NCBI RefSeq assembly: GCF_000499845.2
Contig: NC_023749.2
Coordinates: 30,148,626-30,212,625 of the forward strand
Direction: 5' to 3'
DNA: 64,000 nt
From: Phaseolus vulgaris
Taxonomy: Eukaryota > Streptophyta > Magnoliopsida > Fabales > Fabaceae
The notes beneath the pieces are model-generated. The model had not been told where the DNA came from. It searched no databases and worked only from the letters and a program-made list of their open reading frames with translations. Numbering within the stretch: position 1 is the first letter of the stretch; the number at the start of each line of letters is the position of its first letter. The position numbers were made by a program, and so were the translations under genes. Below, in pieces: positions 1-11,605 of the stretch.

Positions 1-1160
1 CCGGCGTTGACTAAGTCAAGGTCAAAGTCAACGGCTGGAGAGTCAAAGTCAACGCAAGGCGTCGCCTAGGTGGAGAACGCCAAGAGAAGCGTCGCCAAGG
101 CAAGGCATCGCCTAGGTGAAGGCGCCCAACCAGGGCGTCGCCAGATCAAACAGTGCTAAAACAAGGCAATCACGTGTGGTTCCCCGATACCCATGGGTAG
201 GAAAGACCATGGAGGGAGCGACGCCGTGGGAAGGCCTCAGGTCCCGAAGCACGGGGCAGCGATAAAGAGAAGGAAAAGGTGGCTTCAAGGCCATAGTAAT
301 AGTACCAGTAGGGCAGCCTGACTCGTGAAGTGCTCCTGCCGCCCCAGAGACGCCTGGGCAGATACGACTCAAGAGGAAGTCACGCCCAGGGCAACCGGGT
401 GCAGGTACAAAAGGAAGGCAGATACGCTCTCAAAGTAAGTGACTAGATACTTGGGGGCATGAGTTGGCACCCAAAAAGTCACCCCTAGCGCAGTAGCACT
501 CCAAGCAGGAGGACTCACACGTAGAAACGTCCCCAGATGGGCAAAACGCCCCCAGATGGGGTCATGGCGTCGTGAGGCCCTCCACGTGTACGACAGCCAT
601 GTCAGAATAGAAACACCCTTTAGTCAGGTGCCAGGTAATTAAAGTCATTCAATACAGTTTCCTTTCGAGCATTACTATAATGGCTCCCAAGCGTTTCAAC
701 GTCTTAAATGCGCTACGTTTTCTAATTAAAGCGCTTTAATGAGTGCGTTACGTTTGTGATTAAAAGCGCTTTAAGGCGCTTTAAATGCTTGGGTAGTTTA
801 AATAGCGCGGAGAATGTTGGAAAAAGGGTTGGAACTTTTGCAAATTTACCAGAGCTCTCTAGTTGCTTGCTCGTGCTTCAAGTTACGAACAAGGGACTGG
901 GGAATATTTTTGCCTGAGAGAAAGAACACACACAATACACAGTTATTTACCACCTTCAGAGTGCCATACGCGGTGCTCAGAGACGGAGGTGAACTTTTTG
1001 GTGTTTCTTGCTGGCTGACTTGAGCGTCGGAGTGCAAACGGCCGCTAGGGCGCCTCTTTGTCCTCTTTTTTGCAGGAATCCACAGGCAATCAGTGGGAAG
1101 GAGTCCCTAGCTGACGGTTGAGGTCGCGCACGAAGACGTCCCGGTCAACCGGACGGAACA
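1..1160 (+). repeat. 5' LTR of RT1 (left end cut by the window)
   Basis: It matches the LTR at 12329-13480 along its length and ends in GGACGGAACA directly before the primer binding site. Bases 1-60 hold six TTGAC/GTCAA cores that the 3' LTR lacks because of a deletion of about 54 bp. A promoter-like stretch at about 700-800 holds two imperfect direct repeats built on ATTAAAGCGCTTTAAT palindromes, followed by a TATA-like TTTAAATAG near 796. The segment ACTTGAGCGTCGGAGTGC near 1018 is shared with the LTRs of RT2 and RT3. Confidence 0.9.
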
Positions 1161-1181
1161 TTTGGCGCCCACCGTGGGGCC
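1161..1181 (+). other. Primer binding site of RT1
   Basis: Directly after the LTR end comes TTTGGCGCCCACCGTGGGGCC. The TGG start is the complement of a tRNA CCA end. RT2 and RT3 have diverged versions at the same place. I did not assign the tRNA. Confidence 0.75.
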
Positions 1182-1253
1182 GATATAAAACATCAGTCCC
1201 ATCACAAGTTCGAGAAATTACAATACAGTAACGTTGAGGAGGTTGGAGTGACA

Positions 1254-2450
1254 ATGGCCCCCACCAGACGAAGCACAGCACGCCCCCAGCAGAACTATCC
1301 ATGCAGCAGGTCCTGGAGATAATGAGGGGGCTGCAGCAGGACATGGCGGATTCGAAAATGGACAGGAACGCATGCAGGCAGACCTTGACGCCTCGCATGA
1401 GCGGAACGAAGAGCTCCACCGTGTGAATGAGGAGTTGCGCCAGGGCCTGAGAAATGATCGGAGGCGGCCTGGACATGACGAGATGGAGAACCATTCCCCA
1501 CCAAGGGAGTTTTCCACTCCTTTCTCGCAGGAGATCCTAGACGCAGCGATCCCGAACACGTTCGCGGGACCCAAGGTGATCTTCACCGGGATGGAGGACC
1601 CAGAGACGCACCTTGCTGCATTTCACACACAGATGGTCCTGATAGGCGGTTCTGATGCTGCCAAGTGCAAGCTCTTCATGAGCACCCTGACCGGGATGGC
1701 TATGGACTGGTTCATTAGCCTCCCAGAGGGTCATATCACATCTTTCCGCCAATTGTCGCGATTGTTCAGGGAACATACTTAGCCAACAAGGCCCCGCCGC
1801 CGGTCTCCTACGATCTGTTTGATGTGAAGCAGTATCAGGGGGAGACCCTGAAGGAGTATATCAATCGCTTCGGGGCCCAGGTCGTGAAGGTTGGTACACA
1901 GAGGAGCCTATGATCGTGTACGCATTTGTGAAAGGCGTATGCCCCGGCCCCTTTGGAGAATCCATTATCCGCAACCGCCCTAGGACTTTCGCTGAACTAC
2001 GGCGTAGGGCGGTAGAGCATATTGCTTCTGAAGGGGAGGTATGTGTGAAGCGCACCAGCCCGTGCCCTCACGCCCGAGGGGACCGGCGCGATTCAACCCG
2101 TCAGGGTCAATGAGACCACGACGGGAAGAAAGAAGCCGGAGGCGAGACGCCCCTACGAGGCCAGAAAGCCCCAGCCCCGGGGCCAGCAGGAGGCGATCGC
2201 CCCGCCAGAGAAAGAGCGAGACCGGTGAGGTACAACCTCGTGGTTGAGTTGAAGGATTTGATCGCCGTGCCTAACATAGCTGAGAGGCTGAGGCGACCGG
2301 CGAAGACCGACAAGGTGTTAGGGCCTCGTAAAGACTCTTGGTGCGAATTCCACGAGGCTTTCGGGCATCACATTGATAATTGCCTGTCGTTGGGCTTACC
2401 AGCTAGATGAGCTGGTGAGGACTAGGTTTTGAAGGACTATGTCGCAGATC
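1254..2450 (+). pseudogene. gag of RT1, frameshifted
   Basis: The start is probably the ATG at 1254, but that frame closes near 1322. The gag body continues in another frame from 1372 to 1782, with a motif equivalent to the RT2 gag (FTGMEDPETHLAAF). It shifts frame again near 1780, where the text resembles RT2 pol codons 3 onward, and several more times to 2410. A zinc-knuckle-like CEFHEAFGHHIDNC at about 2341-2383 keeps the CX2HX4HX4C spacing seen in RT2. At least four frame breaks are visible. The product would have been the capsid/nucleocapsid protein that packages element RNA in virus-like particles. Confidence 0.8.
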
Positions 2451-5400
2451 CCACAACGACCGCCACCTTGCCGCCGCCGGCGGAAGAACCAGCACACGAG
2501 ATGCCTGTGCTTGGTGAGGTCCACACCATTGCTGGGGTTTTTCCGCGGGGGACCCACCGCCCCCCAGCGGAAGAAATACGCGAGGGGGGTAAATTCAATC
2601 GAAGAGAGGCTCTCAGGGAACCGTGGGAGTCGGATATCGGTTCACAAGAAGAGAACCTCCGAGATGTGGTACCCCACGACAACGACCCCGTTGTCATCTC
2701 AGTCGTCACAGCCGGAAGGAAGGTGCACAGAGTGCTTGTCGACCAAAGGAAGTTCGGCAGACGTCATGTTTCTGTCGACCTTTAACAAGTTACGGCTGTC
2801 CCCGATCTGATGAGTCCCTATACGGGGTGCTTATATGGGTTTGGGGACAACCAGGTGGAAGTCCGGGGATACCTGGAGTTGAGGACTACGTTCACAGACG
2901 GAGAGGCCTCCCGTACCGAAAGCATCCGGTACCTGGTCGTGAACGCCAACTCCGCCTACAATATTTTGCTGGGCAGACCGGCGTTAAACCGTCTGAACGC
3001 GGTATCCTCCACACGCCACATGAAGATGAAACTGCCAGACCTCAATGGCCAGGTGATAGTCATCAGTCAGACCAGGAGGAGGCAAGGAAATGCTATGAAA
3101 ACAGCCTGAAGACGAAGAGAGGCGTGTTCATGGGTGTATATACTTCCGCCGAGCGCGGACACGACGATGATTGAGGCGACGCCCGCTGGGTTGACGCCTG
3201 AAGAGGCCATAGCGGAGAGGGCGATGCCCCAAGCAGATGCGCCTATGGAGGAAGGCCCTGACGACGCGGCGCCCGTGGAAGAGGCGGCGCCCGTGGAAGA
3301 GGCGGCGCCCGCCGAAGAGGCGGCGCCCGTCGAAGATGATAGCAGGGAGCAGCCCGCGGCTAACGCCGTAGAAAGGGAGATTGGCGGCAAGACTTTCAAG
3401 TTAGGAAGTTCGCTGAGCCCAGAAGAACAGGAAGGGGTGGCAGAAGTGATTTCACGCCACCTGGATGCCTTCGCATGGTCCGCCTCGGATATGCCAGGCA
3501 TCGACCCCGATTTCCTATGTCACCATCTCAGCATGGACGCCACGGTTCGCCCCGGGCGTCAGAGAAGGAGAAAGTTCAATGAGGAACGACAACAGGTGGT
3601 GAAAGACGAAACACAGAAGCTGCTGAGGGCTGGCCACATCAGGGAGATTCAATACCCTGAGTGGCTCGCCAACGTTGTCTTGGTGAAAAAGGCGAACGGA
3701 AAGTGGAGGATGTGTGTTGACTTCACGGACCTGAACAAGGCATGCCCAAAGGACTCGTATCCGCTACCCAGCATCGACGCCTTAGTAAACAGTGCGTCCG
3801 GCAGCAAGGTGCTGAGTTTCCTGGACGCCTTTTCAGGGTACAACCAAATCAAGATGCACCAAAGAGACGAGAGCAAGACTGCATTCATGACTGAGACATG
3901 CAGTTACTGCTATAAGGTGATGCCCTTCGGGCTGAAAAATGCGGGCGCCATGTACCAGAGGCTTGGCGCCAATGCTTGGGAGGAATTTGTACGCCTATGT
4001 AGACGACATGGTGGTGGCGTCGCAGAATAGGGTGCAGCACATGGCGGACCTGGAGGAGTTGTTCAACACAATATCCAAGTACCGCCTCAAGTTGAACCCC
4101 GAGAAGTGTGTTTTCGGGGTAGAGGCCGGTAAGTTCTTGGGTTTTCTGCTCACCGAGAGGGGGATAGAGGCGAACCCCGACAAATGTGCGGCTATTATCG
4201 CCATGCGGAGCCCGACGTCGGTAAAGGAGGTGCAACAGCTGACAGGGCGGATGACGGCGCTCTCGAGGTTTGTTTCCGCCGGAGGAGAGAAGGGGCACCC
4301 GTATTTCCAGTGCCTCAAGAGAAACAGTCGCTTTGCATGGACTGATGAATGCGAAGCGACTTTCATTAAGCTGAAGGAGTACCTGGCGACGCCACCGGTC
4401 CTCTGCAAGCCGGTAGCGGGCGTGCCCCTCCGGTTATATTTTACTGTAACGGAGCGGGCCATCAGTTCCGTGTTGGTCCAAGAGCAGGACCAGAGTCAGA
4501 AGCCCATCTATTTCGTAAGCAAGGCCTTACAGGGAGCTGAGACAAGGTACCAAGCGCTAGAGAAGGCGGCGCTGGCGGTAGTGTTCTCTGCTAGGAGGCT
4601 TCGTCATTACTTCCACAACTTTACGGTGGTGGTGATGACCAACCTCCCTATACAGAAAGTGCTGCAGAAACCTGATGTGGCAGGAAGAATGGTGCGCTAG
4701 GCGGTGGAACTGTCAGAATTCGACATCCAGTACGAGCCTAGAGGATCCATCAAAGGGCAGGTGTACGCAAATTTTATAGCGGAACTGTCGCCCGGAGGTG
4801 TGCAAGAGGTGGAGGTGAGTTCGCAGTGGCTGCTCTCGGTTGATGGCTCTTCCAACCAACAAGGGAGCGGTGCGGGAATAGTCTTGGAGGACCCGACGGC
4901 ATACTGATCGAGCAGGCCCTGCGCTTTGCTTTCAAGGCAAGCAACAATCAAGCAGAATATGAAGCCCTGATAGCGGGAATGCTCCTGGCCAAGGAGATGG
5001 GCGCATAGAACCTCTTGGTGAAGAGCGACTCCCAGCTGATTACGGGGCAGGTGTCGGGTGAGTTCCAGGCGAAGGACCCACAGATGGCGGCGTATCTGAA
5101 ATACGTCCAGTTGTTGAAGGGAGCATTCAACGCTCTTGAGTTGATACATGTCCCGAGGAGCAGAATGCCAGAGCTGACCTGCTCGCAAAGCTGGCCAGCT
5201 CAGGCAAGGGGGGTAGACAGAGGACAGTGATCCAGGAGACTCTCAAAGCCCCGCGTAGATTCGTGGAAGACAACAGGGTGGACGTCCTCCAGATTTATAC
5301 ATCCAGGGGAAGGCCAAGGAGTCATTGCTCTTTGACCCAGGATACGCAGAGGGCGCCCCGCATCAGCATGTACGCGAGTGTGCCTGAGGAAGAGCAGATG

Positions 5401-6657
5401 CAGGTATGCGTTCTGGCCAGGGGAGACACCTGGATGACGCCCTACAAGCGATACCTGGCGGATGGGGCTCTCCCAGTGGAGCCTGAAGAAGGTAAAAAAG
5501 TCAAAAGAAATGCCGCAAGATATACTTTGGTGGATGAGGTGCTGTTCAGGCACGGTTTCACTCACCCTATCCTAACATACGTCAGTGGCGATGAGTGCAC
5601 CAGGATAATGGCGGAACTACATGAAGGCATCTGCGGGAGCCACGTAGGGGGAAGATCCTTAGCCTCCAAGGTAATACGCGCAGGTTTCTTCTGGCCAACA
5701 GTGAAAGAGGACTGCGCACGGCACGCCCAGCGGTGTAGGCAATGCCAAAAGCACGCCGACTGGCACAAGGCGCCGCCAGAAGAGTTGCGGTCCATATACA
5801 GCCCGTGGCCTTTCCATACATGGGGAATCGACATCCTGGGCCCCTTCCCACTGGCGATCAGGCAGATGAAGTATTTGATCGTTGCCATCGAATACTTCAC
5901 CAAATGGATAGAGGCAGAGCCCGTGGCACAAATCACAGCGCACAAAGTACAACATTTTGTGTGGAAGAACATCGTGTGCCGTTTTGCCGTACCTAGGCGG
6001 CTGATATCCGACAACGGAACCCAATTCGCCAGTCAACAGTTGAGAAACCTGTGTGCTGAGGTAGGCATTAAACAGGTGTTTGCATCAGTTGAGCACCCCC
6101 AGACTAATGGGCAGGTAGAATCGGCAAACAGAGTTCTGCTGAGAGGGTTAAAAAGAAGGATAGAGAAAGCCAAAGGGGCGTGGGCGGAAGAGGTACCAAG
6201 GATCGTATGGGCCTATCACACCACGCCCCAATCCTCTACTATGGAGACGCCTTTCAGTTTGGTTTACGGGTCGAACGCGATGATCCCGGTAGAAATACAT
6301 GAGAGTTCGCCACGTTTTCAAAACTTTGTGGCGGAGGAATCCAATGAAGAGAGGCGGGTAAACCTGGATCTGCTAGACGAGGCCAGGGAAGAAGCTAGAA
6401 TAAAAGCTGAAGCGACGAAGAGGAGAGTAGAGCAACAATATAGCTCTAAGGTGAAGTCGCGACAGTTTCAGGTCGGCGACCTAGTGATGAGGAAAGCTCA
6501 CCCATACGAATTGGAGAATAAGCTGTCTCCCAAGTGGACCGAACCTTTCAGAGTTACTGAGGCTAAGGGCAACGGTTCGTACAACCTGGAGACTTTAGAT
6601 GGAGGTCCTATCCCGCGCAGTTGGAATGCAGCCAACCTAAAATTTTATTTCAGTTGA
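2451..6657 (+). pseudogene. pol of RT1: protease, RT, two RNase H domains, integrase; broken
   Basis: The domain order is the same as in the intact RT2 pol. A protease remnant lies at about 2690-3060. The RT runs in frame from 3134 to about 3960, where a deletion of about 16 bp shifts the frame just after the MYQRL region. It resumes at 3939-4700 with YVDDMVV and the first RNase H. A TAG at 4698-4700 replaces a tryptophan codon. The second RNase H is split by a frameshift near 4900, a TAG near 5007 and another shift near 5160. The integrase part, 5227-6657, is open for 476 codons with HHCC zinc finger, D,D,E residues (WGIDILGP, ISDNGTQF, NGQVESAN) and a C-terminal NLKFYFS end. It is not functional as a whole. 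The integrase frame survives by chance or because the decay is recent. Confidence 0.9.
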
Positions 6658-6689
6658 CTTATGTAACCAGGTATGTAACAATTTAGTTG

Positions 6690-6750
6690 AAGGGGACGCT
6701 CTTTTTCCCTCTCGGGGGTTTTTTAATGAGGTCACCCTAATAAAGGTAAA
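6690..6750 (+). promoter_or_regulatory. Conserved post-pol segment with AATAAA
   Basis: About 35-90 bases after the pol stop lies a GAAGGGG..CACTC-like stretch, then TTTTTTAATGAGG and CACCCTAATAAAGG. The same block follows pol in RT2 (about 21990-22050), and RT3 keeps a trace (near 37430). AATAAA could be a poly(A) signal that ends a gag-pol message before the antisense gene. That role is inferred from position and conservation. Confidence 0.45.
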
Positions 6751-6814
6751 ACCAATTTGAGAAAAAGAAGTGCCTTGGTTTTTAGCCTGTATCTTTCTCC
6801 GTTTGAAGTAAGGA

Positions 6815-6930
6815 AAGGCGTCGCCAAGAAAAGAAGGCATCGCCAAGAAAGAAGGCGTCGCCAAGAAAGAAGGCGCCGCCAAGATCAAGGCGTCGTCAAG
6901 AAAGAAGGCGTCGCCTGGATGGAGGCGGGC
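6815..6930 (+). repeat. Short tandem repeat, AAGAAAGAAGGCGTCGCC units
   Basis: About six degenerate units of 17-18 bp, each containing GGCGTCGCC or a close variant. The same core is frequent in the RT1 LTR (for example 55-135 and 12350-12440). The place corresponds to the hairpin arrays of RT2 and RT3, so it is probably the remnant of the variable 3' region of the element. Confidence 0.75.
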
Positions 6931-7110
6931 ACCGTTGATGAGCAGGGCGAAGGAAAGCGCGCAATATGCGAAATGTATGCAGAGTAAAGTGACGTTGCAA
7001 AAATCAATTGATATAGAAAAAGTTGGTGTTACAAGCAATGATCAATACAAGTGAAGTAGCCCAAATGGGGCGAATATTACAACTCGTGCAAGTCACAAAA
7101 GAGCCACTTT

Positions 7111-8076
7111 TCAGTGATCATCAGAACCAGCACTGGAGGAAGGCGAAGCCCCTTTCCCAGCCCGCAGAGCTCGGGTAAGTCGTGTCCTCCTTTCTCGGTT
7201 TATTTTCGAACCTGCACCAAGAGAGATAAATGTGTCAGAGATGTCATGAGGCAAGACATGCACGTACAGAAAACAACAAGGGCCGGAGTTTCTAGGGCAG
7301 CGGCTCTTACCTATGTACTTTTTGAGAGTCCCAGCGTTGGACTCCAGGCTGATCAAGGTGGCAGAGTCAAAACCTCCCGCCTCAGCAAGAATCTGGCAAG
7401 CTATTTGATCACTTGGAGCCAGCTTCTTGAAGGGCTTGGTTTTGAGGGCCCTCGTCTCTCTCACCCAGTACAGCGGAAACCCATCCAGAGCGTCGGGAAC
7501 CAGGTCAGTGCGGCAGATCTTGAAGAACCGGCCTTTCCACCCGGAGAACGAGCTTTGGAAGGGTGTGAAGAGAACTCTCCCGGGGACATTACTGAGAGTT
7601 ACCCAGAGGTTGTGTCTCTGCCTCTTCACCTCAAAGAAGTGGAGAAAGAGGTCAACCGAGGGTGCACAACCCAAAAACCCGAAGAGAATGTCGAAGGCTT
7701 TGACGAAGGCCCAGCTGTTGGGGTATAACTGGGCCGGAGTAACGTTAATCTCCGACAGCAGTTCCTTCTCGAACCAGGAGAAGGGTAGGCGCACTCCGAT
7801 GGTCTTGAACACCACCTGGTAAAAGTAAAAGAAAGGGACCCCTTCATTGGCCCGTTCGTCTCCACATACTGGCTCCCCTAGAGTGCAAGGGAGCACAGCG
7901 ATGTCGTCGTCGTGCCTCCTCGCGAAGGCCCGGTGGTCATAAGAACACGAATCCCCTTTGTGCTCCCGTATGGCCCTGGTAGCGAGTAAGCATGAACACT
8001 CATCAAGAAGTTCACTCGAAGCCCAGGGGTACAAATCCTTGGGACTGACCCTGGACGAAGCAGCATGAGAAGACAT
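7111..8076 (-). CDS. Truncated extra copy of the antisense Tat gene (exon 1 plus a short exon 2)
   Basis: Exon 1 (8076-7311) starts at ATG with MSSHAASSRVSPKDLYPWA and carries the block RLPFSWFEKELLSEINVTPA, similar to the exon-1 domain at 24971-25913 and 41205-42042. It ends with codons for KYI plus one base. A donor GTAAGA follows at 7310 and an acceptor TGCAG ends at 7212. The short exon 2 (7211-7111) stays in frame and stops after SSAGSDDH. The predicted product is 288 residues. Unlike the other copies it lacks the coiled-coil exon and the VVDGK end, so it is a 3'-truncated or chimeric copy. The function is unknown. The domain resembles the putative gypsy-type transposon family (Transposase_28-like), by eye only. 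Confidence 0.65.
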   Translation of the reverse strand: MSSHAASSRVSPKDLYPWASSELLDECSCLLATRAIREHKGDSCSYDHRAFARRHDDDIAVLPCTLGEPVCGDERANEGVPFFYFYQVVFKTIGVRLPFSWFEKELLSEINVTPAQLYPNSWAFVKAFDILFGFLGCAPSVDLFLHFFEVKRQRHNLWVTLSNVPGRVLFTPFQSSFSGWKGRFFKICRTDLVPDALDGFPLYWVRETRALKTKPFKKLAPSDQIACQILAEAGGFDSATLISLESNAGTLKKYIGKSRCPRNSGPCCFLYVHVLPHDISDTFISLGAGSKINRERRTRLTRALRAGKGASPSSSAGSDDH

Positions 8077-8279
8077 TCTTTAACAAGATCAGGGATTTCA
8101 AGGGTGTAGGGACTGCCGGAAATGCAAGAATCGAGCGAGGGGAGCGAATGCTGGAACAACCCTTCGTGAGAAAGAAAGGGTGCAAGAAGGAAGGGTGCAA
8201 GAAGAGAGAACGTAAGTAGGTTATGAAGAATGGGAAAATGATGAGGATAGTTTCAGAGTTTGAAGAGTTAAATAAAGCG

Positions 8280-8600
8280 GTTAGAGCGCCAAACGACGCG
8301 AATGGATGCACCGCACGATCGACCCACGTGGCAGTAGATGGAAGGGTTGCCCTGGCACCCCTGGTTAAGCCCAGAACACGTTGTATCAATAGAATACCTG
8401 ATGGTACGATGCGCCGTCGAAAGGGATCAGGGGCACAGTAGGAGTCAGGATCAAATCGAACGAGTCCCATCAGCCATACAGAAAGCGCCATGTGGATCAA
8501 ATCGAATGACTGGATGTCCCATCAGCCATACAGAAAGCGCCACGTAGAGCAGGTTGAATGACTGGATGTCCCATCAGCTATACAGGGAGCGCCTCGTGGA
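8280..8600 (-). repeat. Region upstream of the 7111-8076 gene with about three 60-bp repeats
   Basis: The segment GAATGACTGGATGTCCCATC with AGCCATACAGAAAGCGCC recurs about three times between 8450 and 8600. A G-box-containing CCCACGTGG lies near 8322. The region is comparable to the one upstream of the other antisense gene (12050-12300), which has similar CCAATCAGCCAT and CCACGTGG stretches. It is probably a duplicated antisense promoter region. Confidence 0.5.
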
Positions 8601-8639
8601 AGATACGGGAAGGGCCTTGAGCTCTTCGCCGCCCCCAGG

Positions 8640-9010
8640 CATCGACCAAGCCCAAGGTCAAAGTCAATGTCTAGTTAGGGACGACGCCCGAGGCGACACT
8701 AGCATAAGACGCCCGAGGCGTCGCCTGGAATGACATAAAGGACGACGCCGGCATGAGACGTCGCGGGCGTCGCCAACCCAAATATCAGCAGGATCGTCTC
8801 CCCGATAACCACAGGTAGGAAAGACTGTGGAGGGAGACGAGATTGAAGGGGGCAAAGTTAGTTGCTGCGTTATCTCCCCGATACCCACGGGTAGGAAAGA
8901 CTGTGGAGGGAGATAAGATCGCCAAACGCTAGCGAATTGCTGGCAGGGTGTTCCCCGATACCTATGGGAAGGAAAGACCATAGAGGGAACGACCCCCCCA
9001 AAGCACTCGA
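8640..9010 (+). repeat. LTR-like remnant with three repeats of about 75 bp
   Basis: AAGGTCAAAGTCAA at about 8658 and the segment CCCGATACCCACGGGTAGG with neighbours, repeated near 8800, 8875 and 8950, resemble the RT1 LTR (near 182 and 12476). GGCGTCGCC-type motifs also occur. The likely origin is an LTR of a related Tat element left inside RT1 after recombination. 9010-9418 shows no coding sequence I can recognise. Confidence 0.55.
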
Positions 9011-9418
9011 CGTTTTAGACACCCGGGGACGATACGGCGCTGCTGTAGCAGGCCTCTCCTTAGGCGTGGGCGCCGGGGGCTAAGAATCAAGGAGAGAACC
9101 GTTTCGGTGTTAGAAACACCTCGTGGACGATACGGCGTCACTAGGTGAGCCACTCCATGGGTGTGAGGGTTGGCACGCGACCTTTTCACGGTCATACAAG
9201 GCCGCCCCATGAAGCGAAAGAAGCGAGTATAATACAAACAAAACAACCGAAGCACGCGAAGGCAAAGAGCGATGATAAGATCACATAAGCAGAATTTTAT
9301 ATCGCGAAGGCACAAAAGCAGTCATACGAACACCCAAATTTGTAGCAAGAGTATGAATGGTCCAAAGAATTACAAGTTTAACAGAGAAAGGCAAAAGTAA
9401 AGGTAAAGTATAAAGAAA

Positions 9419-11605
9419 TTAAGCTTGAAAGTAGAGGTGGCGGGTGAGGGACAGCGGTTCAGTCAAGTCCATGGGCACGACCTTCCCGTCGACGACATGG
9501 TGTGTGGGGTCGCAGTTCGAAATATTGATGCCAGGGTTCTCGCAGGACGCCTGGGTCAGAGCCTCTTGGAAACCCTCTTCAAACACCCCCGCCATCTCCC
9601 CAGTCAGTTCTTGGACCTCTCCCTCTAGTTCCGTAATCCTAGAGTCCTTGGATGTCAGTTGCTTCTCCAGAAATTCCTTCTCCACGCGGAGCTTGTTAGC
9701 CTCGGCTTGGAGAAGGTTCAAGGCTTCAACCTTCGCAGCCAAGGCGTCCTCTCTCTCTCCTAGCTTCTGCCTCCAAGCAGCATCCAACTCTTCAAGTTTT
9801 CTTCGCTGCACTTCGGATGTAAGAGCCGCCTCCTGAAGGCCAATGTTCTGGATTTGGTAGGAGGTGAGCTGGGCTAGTTGAGCTGCATGCGCCTGTTCCA
9901 GTTCTCGCGCGTACGCCTCAGCTCCCTCCCTGCCCTCATGGGCCAGTTTTAGAAGAGACTGGGAAGCTTCCTCCTTGAGTCCCCAGTTCTGTTTTTCCTC
10001 CTTCAACGCCCCCACCTCTTGTCTAAGCTTGCGGAGGGCCTCCCTCCCTTTGATAGCATTTCGAGCCTGAGTGCGCCACTTGATTGCCACCGCCAGGAAT
10101 GCCCCCATATAATAAGGCATGCCTCCGCCCTTTTGAGGATCAGTCAGCGACATTCCTTCGGTAAAGCCCTGCGTCAACTCCCTATGAATGGGGCGAGGAA
10201 TCCGGGGTTTGCGAGAAGTCGAGCCAGGGACTGATACAGGAGGGGCGGAGCCCGAGGCCTCAGCTGCGTCAAGGTGCGGCAACGGCGAAGGCGGGGGAAC
10301 CAAGTCAATCCTTTCCTCTCGTTCCTCGTGGGCTGGCGGAGGTGGCGGTGATGTAGCACTAGGAGGATCGTCCCTGAGAGAGTTCCCATCACCTGGGGGC
10401 GCGGCAGGTGAAGCAGGGAGGCCCGTAGCCCTCCTCTTATGGGAAACCAGGGCAGTACCCGAGTCTTCGCTGTCAGAATCTACTATCAAGACCCTTTTCC
10501 CTTTGTTAGGGCGTGCTGAGCCAGGGGTTGACGCCATGGCTAATGGAACCGCAGCAATGGGAGGAGGAGAAGCAGATGGTGGAGGAATCGGCAGGGAAGC
10601 GACGGTGGGCACGTCGGAGGCGATAACGTCCCCACCTTCTTTGGTAGATTTTGCCTTCTTTAAAAATTTGGCAAGAGCCAGCCGCCTCGAGGAAGTCATC
10701 ACTGAACCTGCGACAGCGAAAAATAGTAGAGTAAAGGTTGGTTCAGATGAAGCAGAAGGGAAATTCTATGGCCAAACACACGCAGATAACCACAACAACT
10801 AATGTATCATAAACAATAAAGGGCAGATACCAAATTAGGTAGAAAGCCCATGGGCGTTGAACTCGTTCGCGATGAGTTTGGCGGTATCGAAGACTACCCC
10901 CAGTCCTGCCAAAGCTTTGCACACATCCCGGTCGGAGGGGGTAAGCTCATCCAAAGCCAAGGCCTTCATGGTTATGGGCTTGTCCGTCCAGTATAGGGGA
11001 AAGCCCTCTAAGATGGTAGGATCGCGCTTGGTCGCACGTACCTTGAATTCCATCCTTTGAACGAATTTTGGAAGAGCGTAAGAATGATGCGCCCGGCGAT
11101 GCCAGAAAAGCTCATCCATAGGCTCTTCCCCTGTTTCTTCACCTCGAAAAAGTGAAGAAAAACGTCTACAGAAGAGGGAACACCTAGATAGCCGCAGAGA
11201 ATTTGGAACCCCCCTCACGAAAGCCCAACTGTTGGGGTGGAGCTGGGCGGGAGCAGTGTTTATCTCTGTAAGCAGCTCTTTTTCGAAAGAAGTAAGGGGC
11301 AGACGCAGGCCCACCCTCTTGAGCACCATTTGATAGAGGAAGAAGAAGGGAGTTCCCCCAATCTCTCTGGAGTCCGCACAAACGGGCATCCCAGGTCGCG
11401 CCCGGCATACCAGGACTTGGGAGTCGTGACTTTTGTGAAAGGCGTTGAAGTTATAAAGCGCAGGGTCCCCCCTGTGAGCCTCCACGTCCTCAACAGAGTT
11501 TAGGAGGGAGCATTCGTCCAGAAGTTCGTCGGGAGCCTAGTCGTATTCGCCCTTATAATAAGACTTAGGGAGAGGGGGAGGCGCGGTGGTCTTAGTTTTC
11601 GCCAT
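9419..11605 (-). pseudogene. Antisense two-exon gene of RT1 (Transposase_28-like domain plus coiled coil), damaged
   Basis: Exon 1 is 11605-10831 (start MAKTKTTAPPPLPKSYY). A stop TAG at 11539-11537 replaces a tryptophan of the conserved Y-W-A motif, apparent compensating frameshifts lie between 11100 and 11200, and a second stop lies two codons before the donor. Intron 10830-10708 has GT..CAG borders. Exon 2 (10707-9419) is open and encodes a proline-rich stretch, then a long heptad-rich coiled coil (roughly residues 200-400 of the exon) ending in HVVDGKVVPMD. The intron phase (1 base/2 bases) is the same as in RT2 and RT3. Exon-1 damage probably abolishes the protein. The family is antisense extra ORFs of Tat elements, with unknown function. 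Confidence 0.75.
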
